Shown one piece after another: positions 14,495 through 23,372 of a stretch of DNA of 64,000 nucleotides. Made by a program: the position numbers and the translations under genes. Origin of the DNA: a virus. Position 1 is the stretch's first letter. Each line of letters opens with the position of its first letter. The notes under the pieces were generated by a model, which did not search any database, had not been told where the DNA came from, and saw only the letters and a list, made by a program, of their open reading frames with translations. The stretch lies in the IMG/VR virus record IMGVR_UViG_3300044701_004608, positions 1 through 64,000 of that record; one strand, 5' to 3'.

Positions 14495-15400
14495 TTACTT
14501 ATTCTTCCCAGCCTTCATATTAGCACACCAGTGATACATCTTGCCCTTTTCTCCACCGTACTTACGAGCCTTGGCTCTTAAATCAGTTACTGATCCGGCA
14601 CAACTAGCACCTGCACGTTTTACACGTCCAGGACGGCTTTTACCTTTGACCTTGCCATCAGCAAAGTTTTCTTCGATTGAACTTTGCTCGTAGAGTCGGT
14701 ATAATTTGTAAGTAGTGGAACCAGCAAAGTCTGATATGTCTGCTTCGTAGCCCATGGCACTGGCATAACGACGGACCAAACTTGTGTATAAATTTGATCT
14801 ACTGCCAGCCTTTTGTCCAGGCTCAACATCTTTGTTGGCACTGAAATATAATTGCTCGGGTTTTCTTTTTTCAATGAATTGTGCGATAGCCGCTAGTACT
14901 GTGGCAAACACACGCTGAGCATCGCCTGCGCCTGTGACTTCTTGACTGTTGTCGCGCCAAAACTCCACACTGTAAATGCCTTGGCCATTGTCATCATAAT
15001 CCTGGTTAAACATGATGCTCAAATTTGATCCATCAGGCAAGCGAGCCAGCGCATCTACACTTTCGTCGGCATCGCTCTTCGACCATTTGATAGGGTAAGG
15101 TTGATCCAAAGATTCCATAATACCAGTGGCACGACGTAGTCTTAAATCGTAGTCTACATCGCTTTCATAGTTGGCAATATAGTCAGCGTAATAGCGTTGG
15201 GCTTCCGCAGGTGTATTGGCTTCGAACTTGTGGACTATTTTAGTAGGGTGTTTGGCATGATATATTTCATAACCTTTGTTAAGTCTATCACGCACACGAG
15301 CCATGCGTTCTAATCTTGCGTCAACTTGACGGCCAGCACGACTTAGATAGCGTTCTAACTGTTCATCGCTGATTTCGTTGATAAATTCTTTTGCTCTCAT
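14495..15400 (-). CDS. Capsid-targeted protein with C-terminal KMYHWCANMK motif
   Basis: 301 residues. Leader MRAKEFINEIS with I-N-E cleavage consensus. The middle (about 120-235) shares a pattern with the gene at 15975: a strand, a helix (RVFATVLAAIAQFIEKR), FSANKD, then SRSNLYTSLVRRYASAMGY. The C-terminus has RPGRVKRAGASCAGSVTDLR and KMYHWCANMKAGK, a small Cys/His/Trp motif seen at the end of other T4-type marine phage proteins. Likely an internal head protein; biochemical role unknown. Confidence 0.7.
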   Translation of the reverse strand: MRAKEFINEISDEQLERYLSRAGRQVDARLERMARVRDRLNKGYEIYHAKHPTKIVHKFEANTPAEAQRYYADYIANYESDVDYDLRLRRATGIMESLDQPYPIKWSKSDADESVDALARLPDGSNLSIMFNQDYDDNGQGIYSVEFWRDNSQEVTGAGDAQRVFATVLAAIAQFIEKRKPEQLYFSANKDVEPGQKAGSRSNLYTSLVRRYASAMGYEADISDFAGSTTYKLYRLYEQSSIEENFADGKVKGKSRPGRVKRAGASCAGSVTDLRAKARKYGGEKGKMYHWCANMKAGKNK

Positions 15401-15978
15401 AGGCTAAAAGGATCCAGTATGACGATGTGTCCATCGGCTCTTCGAGCTAGGTTCTCCACATTAGATAGGTCCAATGGTGCCCAACCTCCCAAAGCGGCCA
15501 CTAGTTCGTCGGTGGCCATAATCAACCCGGTTATTTCGTCGGGGTTTAGTCCTGCGGGTATTTTGTTTTTGTCTTGGAATTCGCCTACTCGATCTCTATC
15601 AATAGCTGACATCAATTTTTCGATGTAGTCTAAGATGTCATCGTCGTTGGATAGATAGTTTGGTAGATATTCCATTTCATACAAAAAATATGTTTCTCCG
15701 TCTACAGTGAATTCTCCAGAATTATATATCTTTGGATAGTAAGGATTGCGCTGGTTGCGGACAAAAAAGTCTACATATCTTTTTACTATGTCTTCTCTTT
15801 CGGATTCGCCGGTACCCAGTATTTTGACCACTGTTTGTCTAGGACTCAGGAAAGCCATTTGATCTCTCCCCTCGCCAATGAGTTTATATCCACGCTGTAT
15901 GAAATACTGTTGGATACGATCACTGACAGTGAGTTCGTCGGGGTAGTTGACTTCGCGAACAAATTCACTGGCTCTCAT
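15397..15978 (-). CDS. Capsid-targeted kinase-like protein
   Basis: 193 residues from the ATG at 15978, which overlaps the upstream stop (ATGA) and gives the leader MRASEFVREV (V-R-E). Features like a small kinase fold: GEGRDQMAFL (glycine-loop-like), VVKIL (possible Lys), YFLYEMEYL (hinge), PLDLSNVENLARRADGHIVI and LDPF (catalytic-loop and DFG-like). The Asp is one residue further from the Asn than usual, so activity is uncertain. If active it could modify host targets on entry, as T4 Alt does by another chemistry. Inference only. Confidence 0.55.
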   Translation of the reverse strand: MRASEFVREVNYPDELTVSDRIQQYFIQRGYKLIGEGRDQMAFLSPRQTVVKILGTGESEREDIVKRYVDFFVRNQRNPYYPKIYNSGEFTVDGETYFLYEMEYLPNYLSNDDDILDYIEKLMSAIDRDRVGEFQDKNKIPAGLNPDEITGLIMATDELVAALGGWAPLDLSNVENLARRADGHIVILDPFSL

Positions 15979-16418
15979 CGCTTGGGCTCCCAGACAAATA
16001 CAGTCATGTCTCCTGGTACGATCTCCAGTTGCCACCGATCGCCCAAGATGTCTTGGATCACTGGCACGAAATATCGCTTGTACAGCTCGATGCGGCTGGC
16101 ACCTTTGGCCGTGAATGTGACCTTAGGCGGTCGTGCTGATTTCATGTACTGGGGCAACTGTTCGCGGACGATCTTCAGCACTGTGCTGAGGATGCGTATC
16201 ACCGATCCACTGGCTTTTGTGGCCCGGGGTGGTGCTTCGTAGTTTTGATTCACTGTGAATGTGATCTGTAGACTGTCATTTATAGGGCTACGATCAAAGA
16301 AAACATCCACCCATTGGCCGTCTACTGTGGCATGGAACAGGCTACGCCGCCTGCGACGATTGGGTTCGTATTCGCTAGGCCGATCACCTATCTCTCGTAG
16401 GAACTCGCCGGCCCTCAT
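15975..16418 (-). CDS. Capsid-targeted small protein, 147 aa
   Basis: Leader MRAGEFLREIGD with L-R-E. The rest holds beta strands, a helix (VIRILSTVLKIVREQLPQYM), FTAKGASRIELYKRYFVPVI and LEIV, the same order as in the middle of 14495-15400, so both probably share one fold. Overlaps the neighbours by 4 nt and 1 nt. Function unknown. Confidence 0.65.
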   Translation of the reverse strand: MRAGEFLREIGDRPSEYEPNRRRRRSLFHATVDGQWVDVFFDRSPINDSLQITFTVNQNYEAPPRATKASGSVIRILSTVLKIVREQLPQYMKSARPPKVTFTAKGASRIELYKRYFVPVIQDILGDRWQLEIVPGDMTVFVWEPKR

Positions 16419-18847
16419 TACCTCATCTCCGGCACTACTTCGACTTCTTGTCCGGCTAACTCGGGGTGGTTGCGTCCTAACCAGCCAGCGGCAAATCTGT
16501 TAGCATCGTGCTGGCTGTTGCCTATGCCACCAAATCTGTGTAGCACACGGCCGTCAGCATTCTTGATCAGCCATTGGCCTGTCCACTCGCCCTGTGGTTG
16601 GGCGGCACGCTGTTGTTCACGTTCCTGATCTTGCTTATAATACATTTTTTCATCGTCAGTGGCCAGTCTAGCACGGGCATCCTCGTGCCCAAAGTCGCTG
16701 TCGATCATGGCGGCTGTCTGGATGGCTTGGGCTTGGCTACGGGCCGTGACGAACTTGTATTTGCTGTGTAGGTTCACACGCCACAGTTGCTCACCCACAT
16801 CTTTGGTGCTACGAGTCACACGCTTGGCCAACTCAGCACGACGGTTGATCTGTTTCTTTGGCTCTGTGGCCTGCGGATTCTCGACGTCGATTGGAACATC
16901 CTCGTCACCTTGCTTGGCACGCAACACAGTCTCGGCCCACTGGCGCTTGAGCTCTTCACCGGTGATATCACCTGCGGAATAGTTAGCGAACAGTTGCATG
17001 AAAGGATTGTTGGGGTCGTCTTTGGTCAAGACTTTGTAGAGTTTCTTAGCGTATTCTTTTCTATATAGATCGGGTCTGCCGGCTATGCTCATGGCATATG
17101 CTAATCTTAGCATAGTGTTTTCTAGTATGCCGTCGATCTCGCTTTCCTTAGAGAGATAATCGCCGCCGGGGCCGCGGAATTCGATATAGCCATCGTGCGG
17201 ATGGACGCTCATATACTTGTCGCCCAACACACCACGCTGTAATTCACGATCTGCGAGTTCGATGAGATTAGATTTCATCAGTTCCATCACACCCTCGATT
17301 TGCTTGGGGCCGGCGTTCCTCATGCTGGAGATCTTCTGCGTGAGTCTTTCATAGGCAGACTTGGTATAGTAGTTGCCGGAGCGGCCAAACTTTTCAAGTA
17401 GATCCTTATCGCCCATGAACAGGATCAGTTTGATGGGATCAACATCGCCACCTTTAAATGGCAACGAAACACCCATATGTATGCCCGTGGAACTATTAGT
17501 GTAGGCATCACCGGAACCATTGGCCCAGTCAATGACCTTCATCAGTTGTTCTATGGCTTCGGGTAACGGCATAGGTGGAGACACCACTTCTAGGCCGTAG
17601 TCTGTGCTGTCGTCGGGATCAAGGCTTGAGTCAGGTTCCAATACATACCATTCGCCACGACGGGTGCCGTGATAGCCACTGCTCACACGTACATCTAGAC
17701 CAGTTGCACGTTCAAGGCTATTTCCAATATCGTCCCAATCTCGGCTTCCGCCGTTGCCATCACCGCCACGATAGTAAGGCCAATCCACTTCATAGGAGTT
17801 AGAGACGTCACTCATCCAGCGATAGTTTTCAGCCAGCCAATCTTCTTCCGAGGCTTGGCTGTCACGGAAATCATCCCAGGACTCTTCTTCGGCCTGTTGA
17901 TACCACTCGCCTTGGCTTTCAAAATCACCAAGGCGATCAGTTTCAAAATTATCACGTGCTAGTTCTTCTACTGCTGTGTCTTCGGCGTCTTCGCCCAGTT
18001 CCTCTCGAGCACGATCCATGTATCCATCTTCGACATCGGGCCAGATATTGTCTTGTACCCAATCGTTGTACACATTCTCGTCCCAGTAGTCATTGTAGAA
18101 TGATTCTCTCTGCCAGTCCTGCCAATCTTCGTACATGCTATTGCGTAGTCGATTGGCAGCGTTGCGTCCTATGCCATCGCCACCTTGGAAAAAGTCGATC
18201 ACCGATTCGATGCTATAAGCACGCTCGTCAGTGTCGTAGTCGGGTTCATATTCTTCGTCATCGTCGCCGTTTTTGGTATCACGGAATATCAGCTCTGCTT
18301 CAAAGCCAGCACGAATGCCTTCGGCTTCAGGACTGTTAAGGAATCGTCGGAATGCCGATGGCGACATCTCTACTTCGTCTAGGATCTCTTCGTTAATGGC
18401 AAAGTCTCGGGTCGGCTTCGCGGTCTTGACTATCTTGTATCGGCTTTGTTCGTTGCCGAGCCCGGCTAGTTCGTCGCGAGCAGACTGCTCGTCGTCGTGT
18501 GTGCTCAATGTGTCACCGGATTCTCGATCACGGATGGCGAATCGTGTTTCCTGACTTTCTCCGATAGCCTTCTGTAGTGTGAGATAGTGGAAACGACCCA
18601 ATGGAAGTTGGAACTTGCGAGCGATCATCTCTAGGTCATTGAGTAGCTGGCGTGTGAGACGACTCTTGTTTTTTTGCTTGGCTAAAAGTTCAACGGCCTG
18701 TTGCATGGATTCCACGCTGTTGTTGCCAGTGACTCCCAAGATGTCATTCAAAGCATCACGGATGTCGGTATCTTTCTCGATGGGCTTGCCAGCCAAGGTG
18801 TAGTACTGTGCTTCGCGTAGTTTCTTGTTTATCTCACGGAACTTCAT
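16418..18847 (-). CDS. Large amidoligase-like protein of the cargo operon
   Basis: 809 residues. N-terminus MKFREINKKLREAQ, a variant leader with L-R-E at 10-12. A highly acidic Asp/Glu/Trp/Tyr region (about 200-350) is flanked by EAELIF (about 183) and by YGLEVVSPPMPLPEAIEQL ... TGIHMGVSL (about 430-490); together these match the split core of the putative amidoligase family (COOH-NH2 ligases, ATP-grasp-like relatives found in phages). PHDGYIEFRGPGGDYL follows. The C-terminal 150 residues are Arg/Gln-rich. May ligate amines to carboxylates, e.g. in cell wall or protein modification; substrate unknown. Confidence 0.65.
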   Translation of the reverse strand: MKFREINKKLREAQYYTLAGKPIEKDTDIRDALNDILGVTGNNSVESMQQAVELLAKQKNKSRLTRQLLNDLEMIARKFQLPLGRFHYLTLQKAIGESQETRFAIRDRESGDTLSTHDDEQSARDELAGLGNEQSRYKIVKTAKPTRDFAINEEILDEVEMSPSAFRRFLNSPEAEGIRAGFEAELIFRDTKNGDDDEEYEPDYDTDERAYSIESVIDFFQGGDGIGRNAANRLRNSMYEDWQDWQRESFYNDYWDENVYNDWVQDNIWPDVEDGYMDRAREELGEDAEDTAVEELARDNFETDRLGDFESQGEWYQQAEEESWDDFRDSQASEEDWLAENYRWMSDVSNSYEVDWPYYRGGDGNGGSRDWDDIGNSLERATGLDVRVSSGYHGTRRGEWYVLEPDSSLDPDDSTDYGLEVVSPPMPLPEAIEQLMKVIDWANGSGDAYTNSSTGIHMGVSLPFKGGDVDPIKLILFMGDKDLLEKFGRSGNYYTKSAYERLTQKISSMRNAGPKQIEGVMELMKSNLIELADRELQRGVLGDKYMSVHPHDGYIEFRGPGGDYLSKESEIDGILENTMLRLAYAMSIAGRPDLYRKEYAKKLYKVLTKDDPNNPFMQLFANYSAGDITGEELKRQWAETVLRAKQGDEDVPIDVENPQATEPKKQINRRAELAKRVTRSTKDVGEQLWRVNLHSKYKFVTARSQAQAIQTAAMIDSDFGHEDARARLATDDEKMYYKQDQEREQQRAAQPQGEWTGQWLIKNADGRVLHRFGGIGNSQHDANRFAAGWLGRNHPELAGQEVEVVPEMR

Positions 18848-19542
18848 AGTGTAAGGTCTCTATCTTGTAATTTCAGTGCGGCTTTCGCGATCATGTCGAT
18901 GGCACCCATGTTGCGCAGGGTCTTGAATGTGAGGTTCTCTACTCCGAACTCGCCACCGGACTCTAGTCCGGCTTTCCGCATGTCGCGCAGTCGCTTCAAT
19001 ACCATTTTCAAATCGTCGGCCGATTCGGCATGCTCCATGCTCTTGCGTATCAAGTTCAGCATCGACTTGACTTTGAGTTGTATGGCGCGGCCATCGATCT
19101 CGGGTTCATCATGTTGGGGTTCTTTGATCCACTCGTCGTTCATTAGGCTATACATGCCACCCGAGTGTGGGGGATTGTCATCGTCTTCGATGTAGAGTTC
19201 GATCTCGTGATCCTGGATCATGATGTCGTGGGCATCGTTCCAGATCTTCTTCTTGGCATTGTAGAAGTTTTCTGCGATGTCAGGACATCGTAGGCTGTCG
19301 TAGTCAGTGACCACATGTAGGTCGAAATCGCTGAAGCGATTCCAGTTGTAGTTGGCGTTAGATCCTGTCAGCACTATGTCTAGGACTTGGAAATTCGGTA
19401 TCTCAAGATACTCCACGAACTGCTTCGCTACTTTCAGCAAGTGTGCGCGGATCTCAGGTCGGAGGCTGGTGCCTTGCCAGGCCACTGGATTCAGTGTGTC
19501 GTTGTAGCGTGTGGTCTGGGCCAACAAGTCTCGTGCGTTCAT
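18844..19542 (-). CDS. Pol-beta-type nucleotidyltransferase-like protein
   Basis: 232 residues. VLTGSNANYNWNRFSDFDLH (about 58-78) carries the GS ... SDxDLH motif of Pol-beta-superfamily nucleotidyltransferases, and IELYIED may supply the third acidic residue. Starts MNARDLLAQ, a weaker leader-like N-terminus. It opens the cargo operon; its start overlaps the nuclease stop by 1 nt (TAATG). Could transfer AMP or another nucleotide to a target. Confidence 0.65.
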   Translation of the reverse strand: MNARDLLAQTTRYNDTLNPVAWQGTSLRPEIRAHLLKVAKQFVEYLEIPNFQVLDIVLTGSNANYNWNRFSDFDLHVVTDYDSLRCPDIAENFYNAKKKIWNDAHDIMIQDHEIELYIEDDDNPPHSGGMYSLMNDEWIKEPQHDEPEIDGRAIQLKVKSMLNLIRKSMEHAESADDLKMVLKRLRDMRKAGLESGGEFGVENLTFKTLRNMGAIDMIAKAALKLQDRDLTL

Positions 19543-20345
19543 TATCTTTTACAGGTCTTTTTCTTGTCGTCGGCCACTGTCTTGTAATCGATGTTCCAGA
19601 TTGGGGCCTTGGTTGTCTTATTTACCGCTGGCGATAACGGGAAGTTTATACCGCTAAAACGCTCGATGTCAGCGATGGTAGTCTGTACGCGGCCGAGATC
19701 TTTACCAAGATCTTCTCGATGTGGGAATATGAAAGCCAAGGCTTCGTTGGTGCGCTGGTCCACGATGATCTTGAAGAAGCCCTTGGGCACCACCACACCA
19801 GATCCGATCTTGGGATCTGTGGCTGTGTCATAGATGGCGCCAGCATAGACGATCAAGGTAGTTTTGCGTTCAAACGCCCAAGCACCTGTGGCTGTCTCCA
19901 ACAGTTTCCATATGCCGCGATTGAGTCCGGGCAACTGTGGCATCATGTTAGTCATCAGGAACGATTCGTATTCCACCATCTCTGCCCAGCTCTGGTGTGC
20001 GTCGTTGGCCAAGTGACCTTTGTCGTAGCCGGTGCCGGCATAATCTTGTGGAGAGGCAGAACTAGGGATATATTGGTTCCTAGTGAAACCATCTGTTCGT
20101 GGCCAGCAACCGTTCACGCGATCATGGCGGACTTGCCAGGCGCCCCACACAGGGATCTTGGCTTGATTGTCATGCCCAAGATAATAGCCTTCACGGCATT
20201 CGTTAGTCACAGATGGTTTTTGGCTTTTAGGAGTGCCCCAAGGTGCGTGTATAGCACAGGCTGTTTCGGGAAGTGGAGCTCGCTGTTGCCAAGCCCAGAC
20301 CGGGGAAGTTAATAGAAATACTAATGCTAGTAGAACGCGACGCAT
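19542..20345 (-). CDS. Secreted DNA/RNA non-specific endonuclease (NUC1/EndA family)
   Basis: 267 residues from the ATG at 20345, chosen for AAGGA spacing and for the signal peptide MRRVLLALVFLLTSPVWAWQ. Catalytic region GTGYDKGHLANDAHQSW holds the DxGH variant of the DRGH motif, with LMTNMMPQLPGLNRGIWKLLE providing the metal-binding Asn and following helix. The family cuts DNA and RNA with Mg2+. Export to the periplasm suggests degradation of incoming or extracellular DNA. Late promoter at 20371-20378. Confidence 0.85.
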   Translation of the reverse strand: MRRVLLALVFLLTSPVWAWQQRAPLPETACAIHAPWGTPKSQKPSVTNECREGYYLGHDNQAKIPVWGAWQVRHDRVNGCWPRTDGFTRNQYIPSSASPQDYAGTGYDKGHLANDAHQSWAEMVEYESFLMTNMMPQLPGLNRGIWKLLETATGAWAFERKTTLIVYAGAIYDTATDPKIGSGVVVPKGFFKIIVDQRTNEALAFIFPHREDLGKDLGRVQTTIADIERFSGINFPLSPAVNKTTKAPIWNIDYKTVADDKKKTCKR

Positions 20346-20370
20346 ACTTGATCCTTTTTGGTAGATCAAG

Positions 20371-20378
20371 TATTTATC
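20371..20378 (-). promoter_or_regulatory. T4-like late promoter GATAAATA
   Basis: Minus-strand GATAAATAC, 25 nt before the nuclease ATG. Confidence 0.6.
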
Positions 20379-20385
20379 GTAGCAG

Positions 20386-20988
20386 TTATTTCAGTGCGAC
20401 TTCCGTGTAGTCGTAGTTGGCCATATGGCCCCAGCTCTGGGATATACGCTTTTCGCTGTCGTCTGCGTCCAATATCACACGCAATAGACGTGCTCCGTTT
20501 GAGATATGGAAACGTGCCACGGGATCTCGCTTGTTTTCCAGGAATTCACGCAAGCCAATGACATCAGGGCATTCGTCAAAGTTTTCACGAAGCGTGGGGA
20601 TAGGACTCATAGTAGTGAAATGCCGGATATCGGGATATTTTTCGCGTATGATCTCTGCGGCTTCTAACACCAAGTCAGCACCGATATTTTTGGTAGAAGA
20701 TTCCACGTCTGTGCGGAACACAGAATAGAAGATAGCGTGTGTGGCCTGCTCGATGGGCACGATGTCAGAGCCGATGTCTAAGATATCGCTGATCTTGTCG
20801 GGCAAGCCACGAGTATATGCTACGCAGAGCACAGCGATAGGTAGTCGGTTTTCTGTGCGGAAGAAGATCTCTCGATCTTCTTTGGTCCTGCGTTTTACAG
20901 GTCGATCTTCACTGATCCCGTGGACTGGGTCCTGATGTAGATACTCTAAATAAGAGTCTGCTCCGGGGAATAAGTGATTCACTATCAT
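20386..20988 (-). CDS. Malonyl-CoA decarboxylase-like catalytic domain
   Basis: 200 residues. Blocks in family order: [20 protein letters not shown] (about 49-68), [10 protein letters not shown] (82-91), [16 protein letters not shown] (117-132), [13 protein letters not shown] (159-171) and [12 protein letters not shown] (183-194). These match the C-terminal GNAT-like domain of malonyl-CoA decarboxylase (HxxNGA and SxGxMxNYxY are its hallmarks, including the catalytic His). The N-terminal helical domain of the cellular enzyme (about 460 residues total) is missing. It could convert malonyl-CoA to acetyl-CoA or act on another acyl-CoA. Overlaps clpP by 4 nt. Confidence 0.75.
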   Translation of the reverse strand: MIVNHLFPGADSYLEYLHQDPVHGISEDRPVKRRTKEDREIFFRTENRLPIAVLCVAYTRGLPDKISDILDIGSDIVPIEQATHAIFYSVFRTDVESSTKNIGADLVLEAAEIIREKYPDIRHFTTMSPIPTLRENFDECPDVIGLREFLENKRDPVARFHISNGARLLRVILDADDSEKRISQSWGHMANYDYTEVALK

Positions 20989-21581
20989 ACTTCTCTTTTC
21001 TCGATGATCTTGTCGATTAGACCGTAGGCCAAGGCTTCCTCGGCGGTCATGAAGTTGTCGCGTTCCATGTCGGGTACAAACTCTTCGTAGGTCTTGCCGA
21101 TGCTGTTGTGCTTGACATAGAGTCCGGTCAGGAAACGCTTCATGCGCATGATCTCTTCGACCTGGATCAGCATGTCAGTGGCTTGTCCACGAGCACCACC
21201 CAAGGGTTGGTGGATCATGTGTCGAGCATGCGGTAACATGAGTCGCTTGCCGGGTGCGCCAGCAGTGGCCAGCAATGAACCCATGGAGCAAGCCTGGCCC
21301 ATCACGATGGTCGACACGTCGGGCTTGATGAACTGCATGGTATCATAGATGGCCATGCCGTCGGTGATGCTCCCGCCCGGGCTGTTGATATAGAACAGGA
21401 TGTCAGAATCGGGGTCTTCGGCCTCCAGGAACAACATCTGGGCTACCAGTAGCGATGCTGAGTGTTCGTTGACATCCGTGTCTAGGATGATAATCCGCTC
21501 TTTGAGCAAGCGGCTGTAGATGTCATAGGCACGTTCGCCGTTTGAGGTCTTTTCTAATACAGTTGGTACAAAGTTTGGCAT
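20985..21581 (-). CDS. clpP: ATP-dependent Clp protease proteolytic subunit (ClpP, first copy)
   Basis: 198 residues, normal ClpP length. Catalytic Ser in [10 protein letters not shown], His in HMIHQPLGG and Asp in MERDNFM are all present, as are [12 protein letters not shown] and the handle helix. Forms tetradecameric chambers fed by ClpX or ClpA. Second of two ClpP homologues here; the radical SAM gene lies between them. Its start overlaps the radical SAM stop by 28 nt, indicating tight co-expression. Confidence 0.95.
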   Translation of the reverse strand: MPNFVPTVLEKTSNGERAYDIYSRLLKERIIILDTDVNEHSASLLVAQMLFLEAEDPDSDILFYINSPGGSITDGMAIYDTMQFIKPDVSTIVMGQACSMGSLLATAGAPGKRLMLPHARHMIHQPLGGARGQATDMLIQVEEIMRMKRFLTGLYVKHNSIGKTYEEFVPDMERDNFMTAEEALAYGLIDKIIEKREV

Positions 21582-22693
21582 TTTTCACCCATCCGTTGAT
21601 ATAATTCAGGAAATGTCTCAGGGAAACTCTGATCCCTGTGTTTGTCTAGTATTTTAACATAACGCATCAATATGTCAAGCCTATCACTGTGATCATCGGC
21701 CCACATGGCATCCAAAATAGGCAATAGAGCCGGGTCTCGACAACGCTCAGTGATGGCCTGTTTGGCTTCCTCAGGCAATACCGTTATGGAATATTGCTCG
21801 GGTCGGGACACCAATCCGAGGTAAGGATCGGGCAGGCCTTCCCGCCTACACCATTCTATGAACTCAGGTAGGTGCCAGATGGTGAAAACGCTGACGCTGT
21901 GGCTTATGGATATCTGTAGGTTAGGCAACACCGAACGGAGTCCATCATTGAAGTACTTGACGTTCATGTAGACTTCTTCCCAGTTCGCGGGCCAACGATT
22001 GTATTCGAACACACCATAGATGCCATCGATGCTGATCTGGAGATCCACTTTCTTGAACTGGCTCCAGCGTTCCAATAGTTCGGCACAGGGCATCTGTGTA
22101 CCATTGGTGATATAATGTAAGCTGACTTCTGATGCTCCATGACCGATGATATGATCCAAGAAGTCGATATGCTGTTCTTTGCCGGCTAGGAAAGGCTCGC
22201 CACCAGGAAACTCTATGTGCTTGACCTTCTCTAGTAAGGCTTTGATGTGCCGCATGAAGTGGTCGTCACGGTAGTAGCGTTGGTGACCGTAGATCTTGAT
22301 CTCGGGAAAGTTTGCGGCCAGCTTGCGGCTTTCTTGTCCCCACTTGCTGGAAGCATGGCTACCACATATTCGGCAGGCTAGATTACAGGTGTTGCCAAAA
22401 GGCAAGCTGATCACCGCGAGATAGTCATGATCAGGTTCCTGCTCTTGGAAAACATACTGCCAGTCCAGTTGTCGCTTGCTGGGCAGGCCGGAATCTTCAT
22501 CTCGCCAGCAACGAGCACAACCTGCGGGCCGTTCACCTCGTTCAAAGGCCTGCTTGAGTTCTTCAAGCTCGTTGCTGGCGAAATAGCCTTGTAGGTCGTG
22601 TGCTATAGGGTGGGAGTATTTACAGCAGGGTTTGAAATCGCCTTGCGGACTGATGTCAAGCCCCACCCAGGGGTGGTGGCATAGTGACATCAC
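21554..22693 (-). CDS. Radical SAM protein (twitch/SPASM-like)
   Basis: 379 residues. Radical SAM cluster CNLACRIC (CxxxCxxC, about residue 106) with FGNT before it; PGGEPF corresponds to the GGEP SAM-binding motif and ITNGT to a following strand. An N-terminal Cys-rich part ([23 protein letters not shown]) looks like an auxiliary Fe-S site, usually found at the C-terminus in SPASM/twitch enzymes. Proteins of this architecture occur in many large marine phages; the substrate is unknown. Sits between two clpP genes. Confidence 0.85.
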   Translation of the reverse strand: MMSLCHHPWVGLDISPQGDFKPCCKYSHPIAHDLQGYFASNELEELKQAFERGERPAGCARCWRDEDSGLPSKRQLDWQYVFQEQEPDHDYLAVISLPFGNTCNLACRICGSHASSKWGQESRKLAANFPEIKIYGHQRYYRDDHFMRHIKALLEKVKHIEFPGGEPFLAGKEQHIDFLDHIIGHGASEVSLHYITNGTQMPCAELLERWSQFKKVDLQISIDGIYGVFEYNRWPANWEEVYMNVKYFNDGLRSVLPNLQISISHSVSVFTIWHLPEFIEWCRREGLPDPYLGLVSRPEQYSITVLPEEAKQAITERCRDPALLPILDAMWADDHSDRLDILMRYVKILDKHRDQSFPETFPELYQRMGEKCQTLYQLY

Positions 22694-23271
22694 TTCTTTA
22701 CGCGACGTTTGTGGACTTCGGCGACATGATCGCAGAGTCCGAGTTTGAGTGCTTCTTGGGCACTAAGATAGACATCATGCGGTGGTAACAAATGTTTGCG
22801 GATGTTTTCGTCAGAAAGGTTGGTACACACACGATAGTGATTGAGCATGCGCTCTTGTGTGAGTTCATACTCTTTGACCACTGCGAACAGTTCGTGCTCT
22901 TTGCCCGATGTGCCCCAGGAGAACTGGTGACTTAGGATCGAAGTGTTCGGGGTGAGCACCCGGCGACCAGCCGTGCCAGCCAGGAATATCAGCAATCCGC
23001 ATGAAGCGATACAACCTAATCCCACGGTCTTGATAGGGATGGTGCTGGCGTTCATGACGTCGATGAGCGCGAACCCATCCACTACCGAACCACCGTCCGA
23101 ACAGATCATCAGGATCAGTTCTTTCTTTTTGGTCTTCTGGACATGATTCTCGATCAAGATCCATTCGATCACGGGTTTGACATTCTCTTCGTTGATGTCT
23201 CCCATGAGGACGAAAATACCTGCGTCCTGTGTGCTTAACTCCGGGGTATCGTTGTAATTTTCTTGTGGCAT
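22690..23271 (-). CDS. ClpP-like protease subunit (second copy)
   Basis: 193 residues. ICSDGGSVVDGFALIDVM replaces NSPGG, GCIASCGLLIF holds the likely nucleophilic Ser, SHQFSWG the His, and HDVYLSAQEAL a candidate Asp. More divergent than the copy at 20985. May form mixed rings with it, or a separate protease. Driven by a promoter nested in the terminator hairpin at 23287-23349. Confidence 0.85.
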   Translation of the reverse strand: MPQENYNDTPELSTQDAGIFVLMGDINEENVKPVIEWILIENHVQKTKKKELILMICSDGGSVVDGFALIDVMNASTIPIKTVGLGCIASCGLLIFLAGTAGRRVLTPNTSILSHQFSWGTSGKEHELFAVVKEYELTQERMLNHYRVCTNLSDENIRKHLLPPHDVYLSAQEALKLGLCDHVAEVHKRRVKK

Positions 23272-23286
23272 ATTATATGATCAAAA

Positions 23287-23349
23287 AAAATGTTGGAACG
23301 GCGCTACTTAGACTATTATATAGCATACATAGCGCCGAGCCAACATTTT
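23287..23349 (-). terminator. Two-step hairpin terminator with embedded promoter
   Basis: Outer stem AAAATGTTGG/CCAACATTTT and inner stem CGGCGCTA/TAGCGCCG end the lipoprotein gene at 23373. Within it lie TTGGCT (23338-23343) and TATAAT (23315-23320), 17 nt apart, pointing to the clpP-radical SAM-clpP genes. Confidence 0.75.
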
Positions 23350-23372
23350 TTGGCTAAAACTCTATGGCGGAT

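Noticed and set aside
23340-23372. Attachment-site-like repeat near the long hairpin
   Set aside because: The repeat is fully explained as the two arms of the terminator stem.
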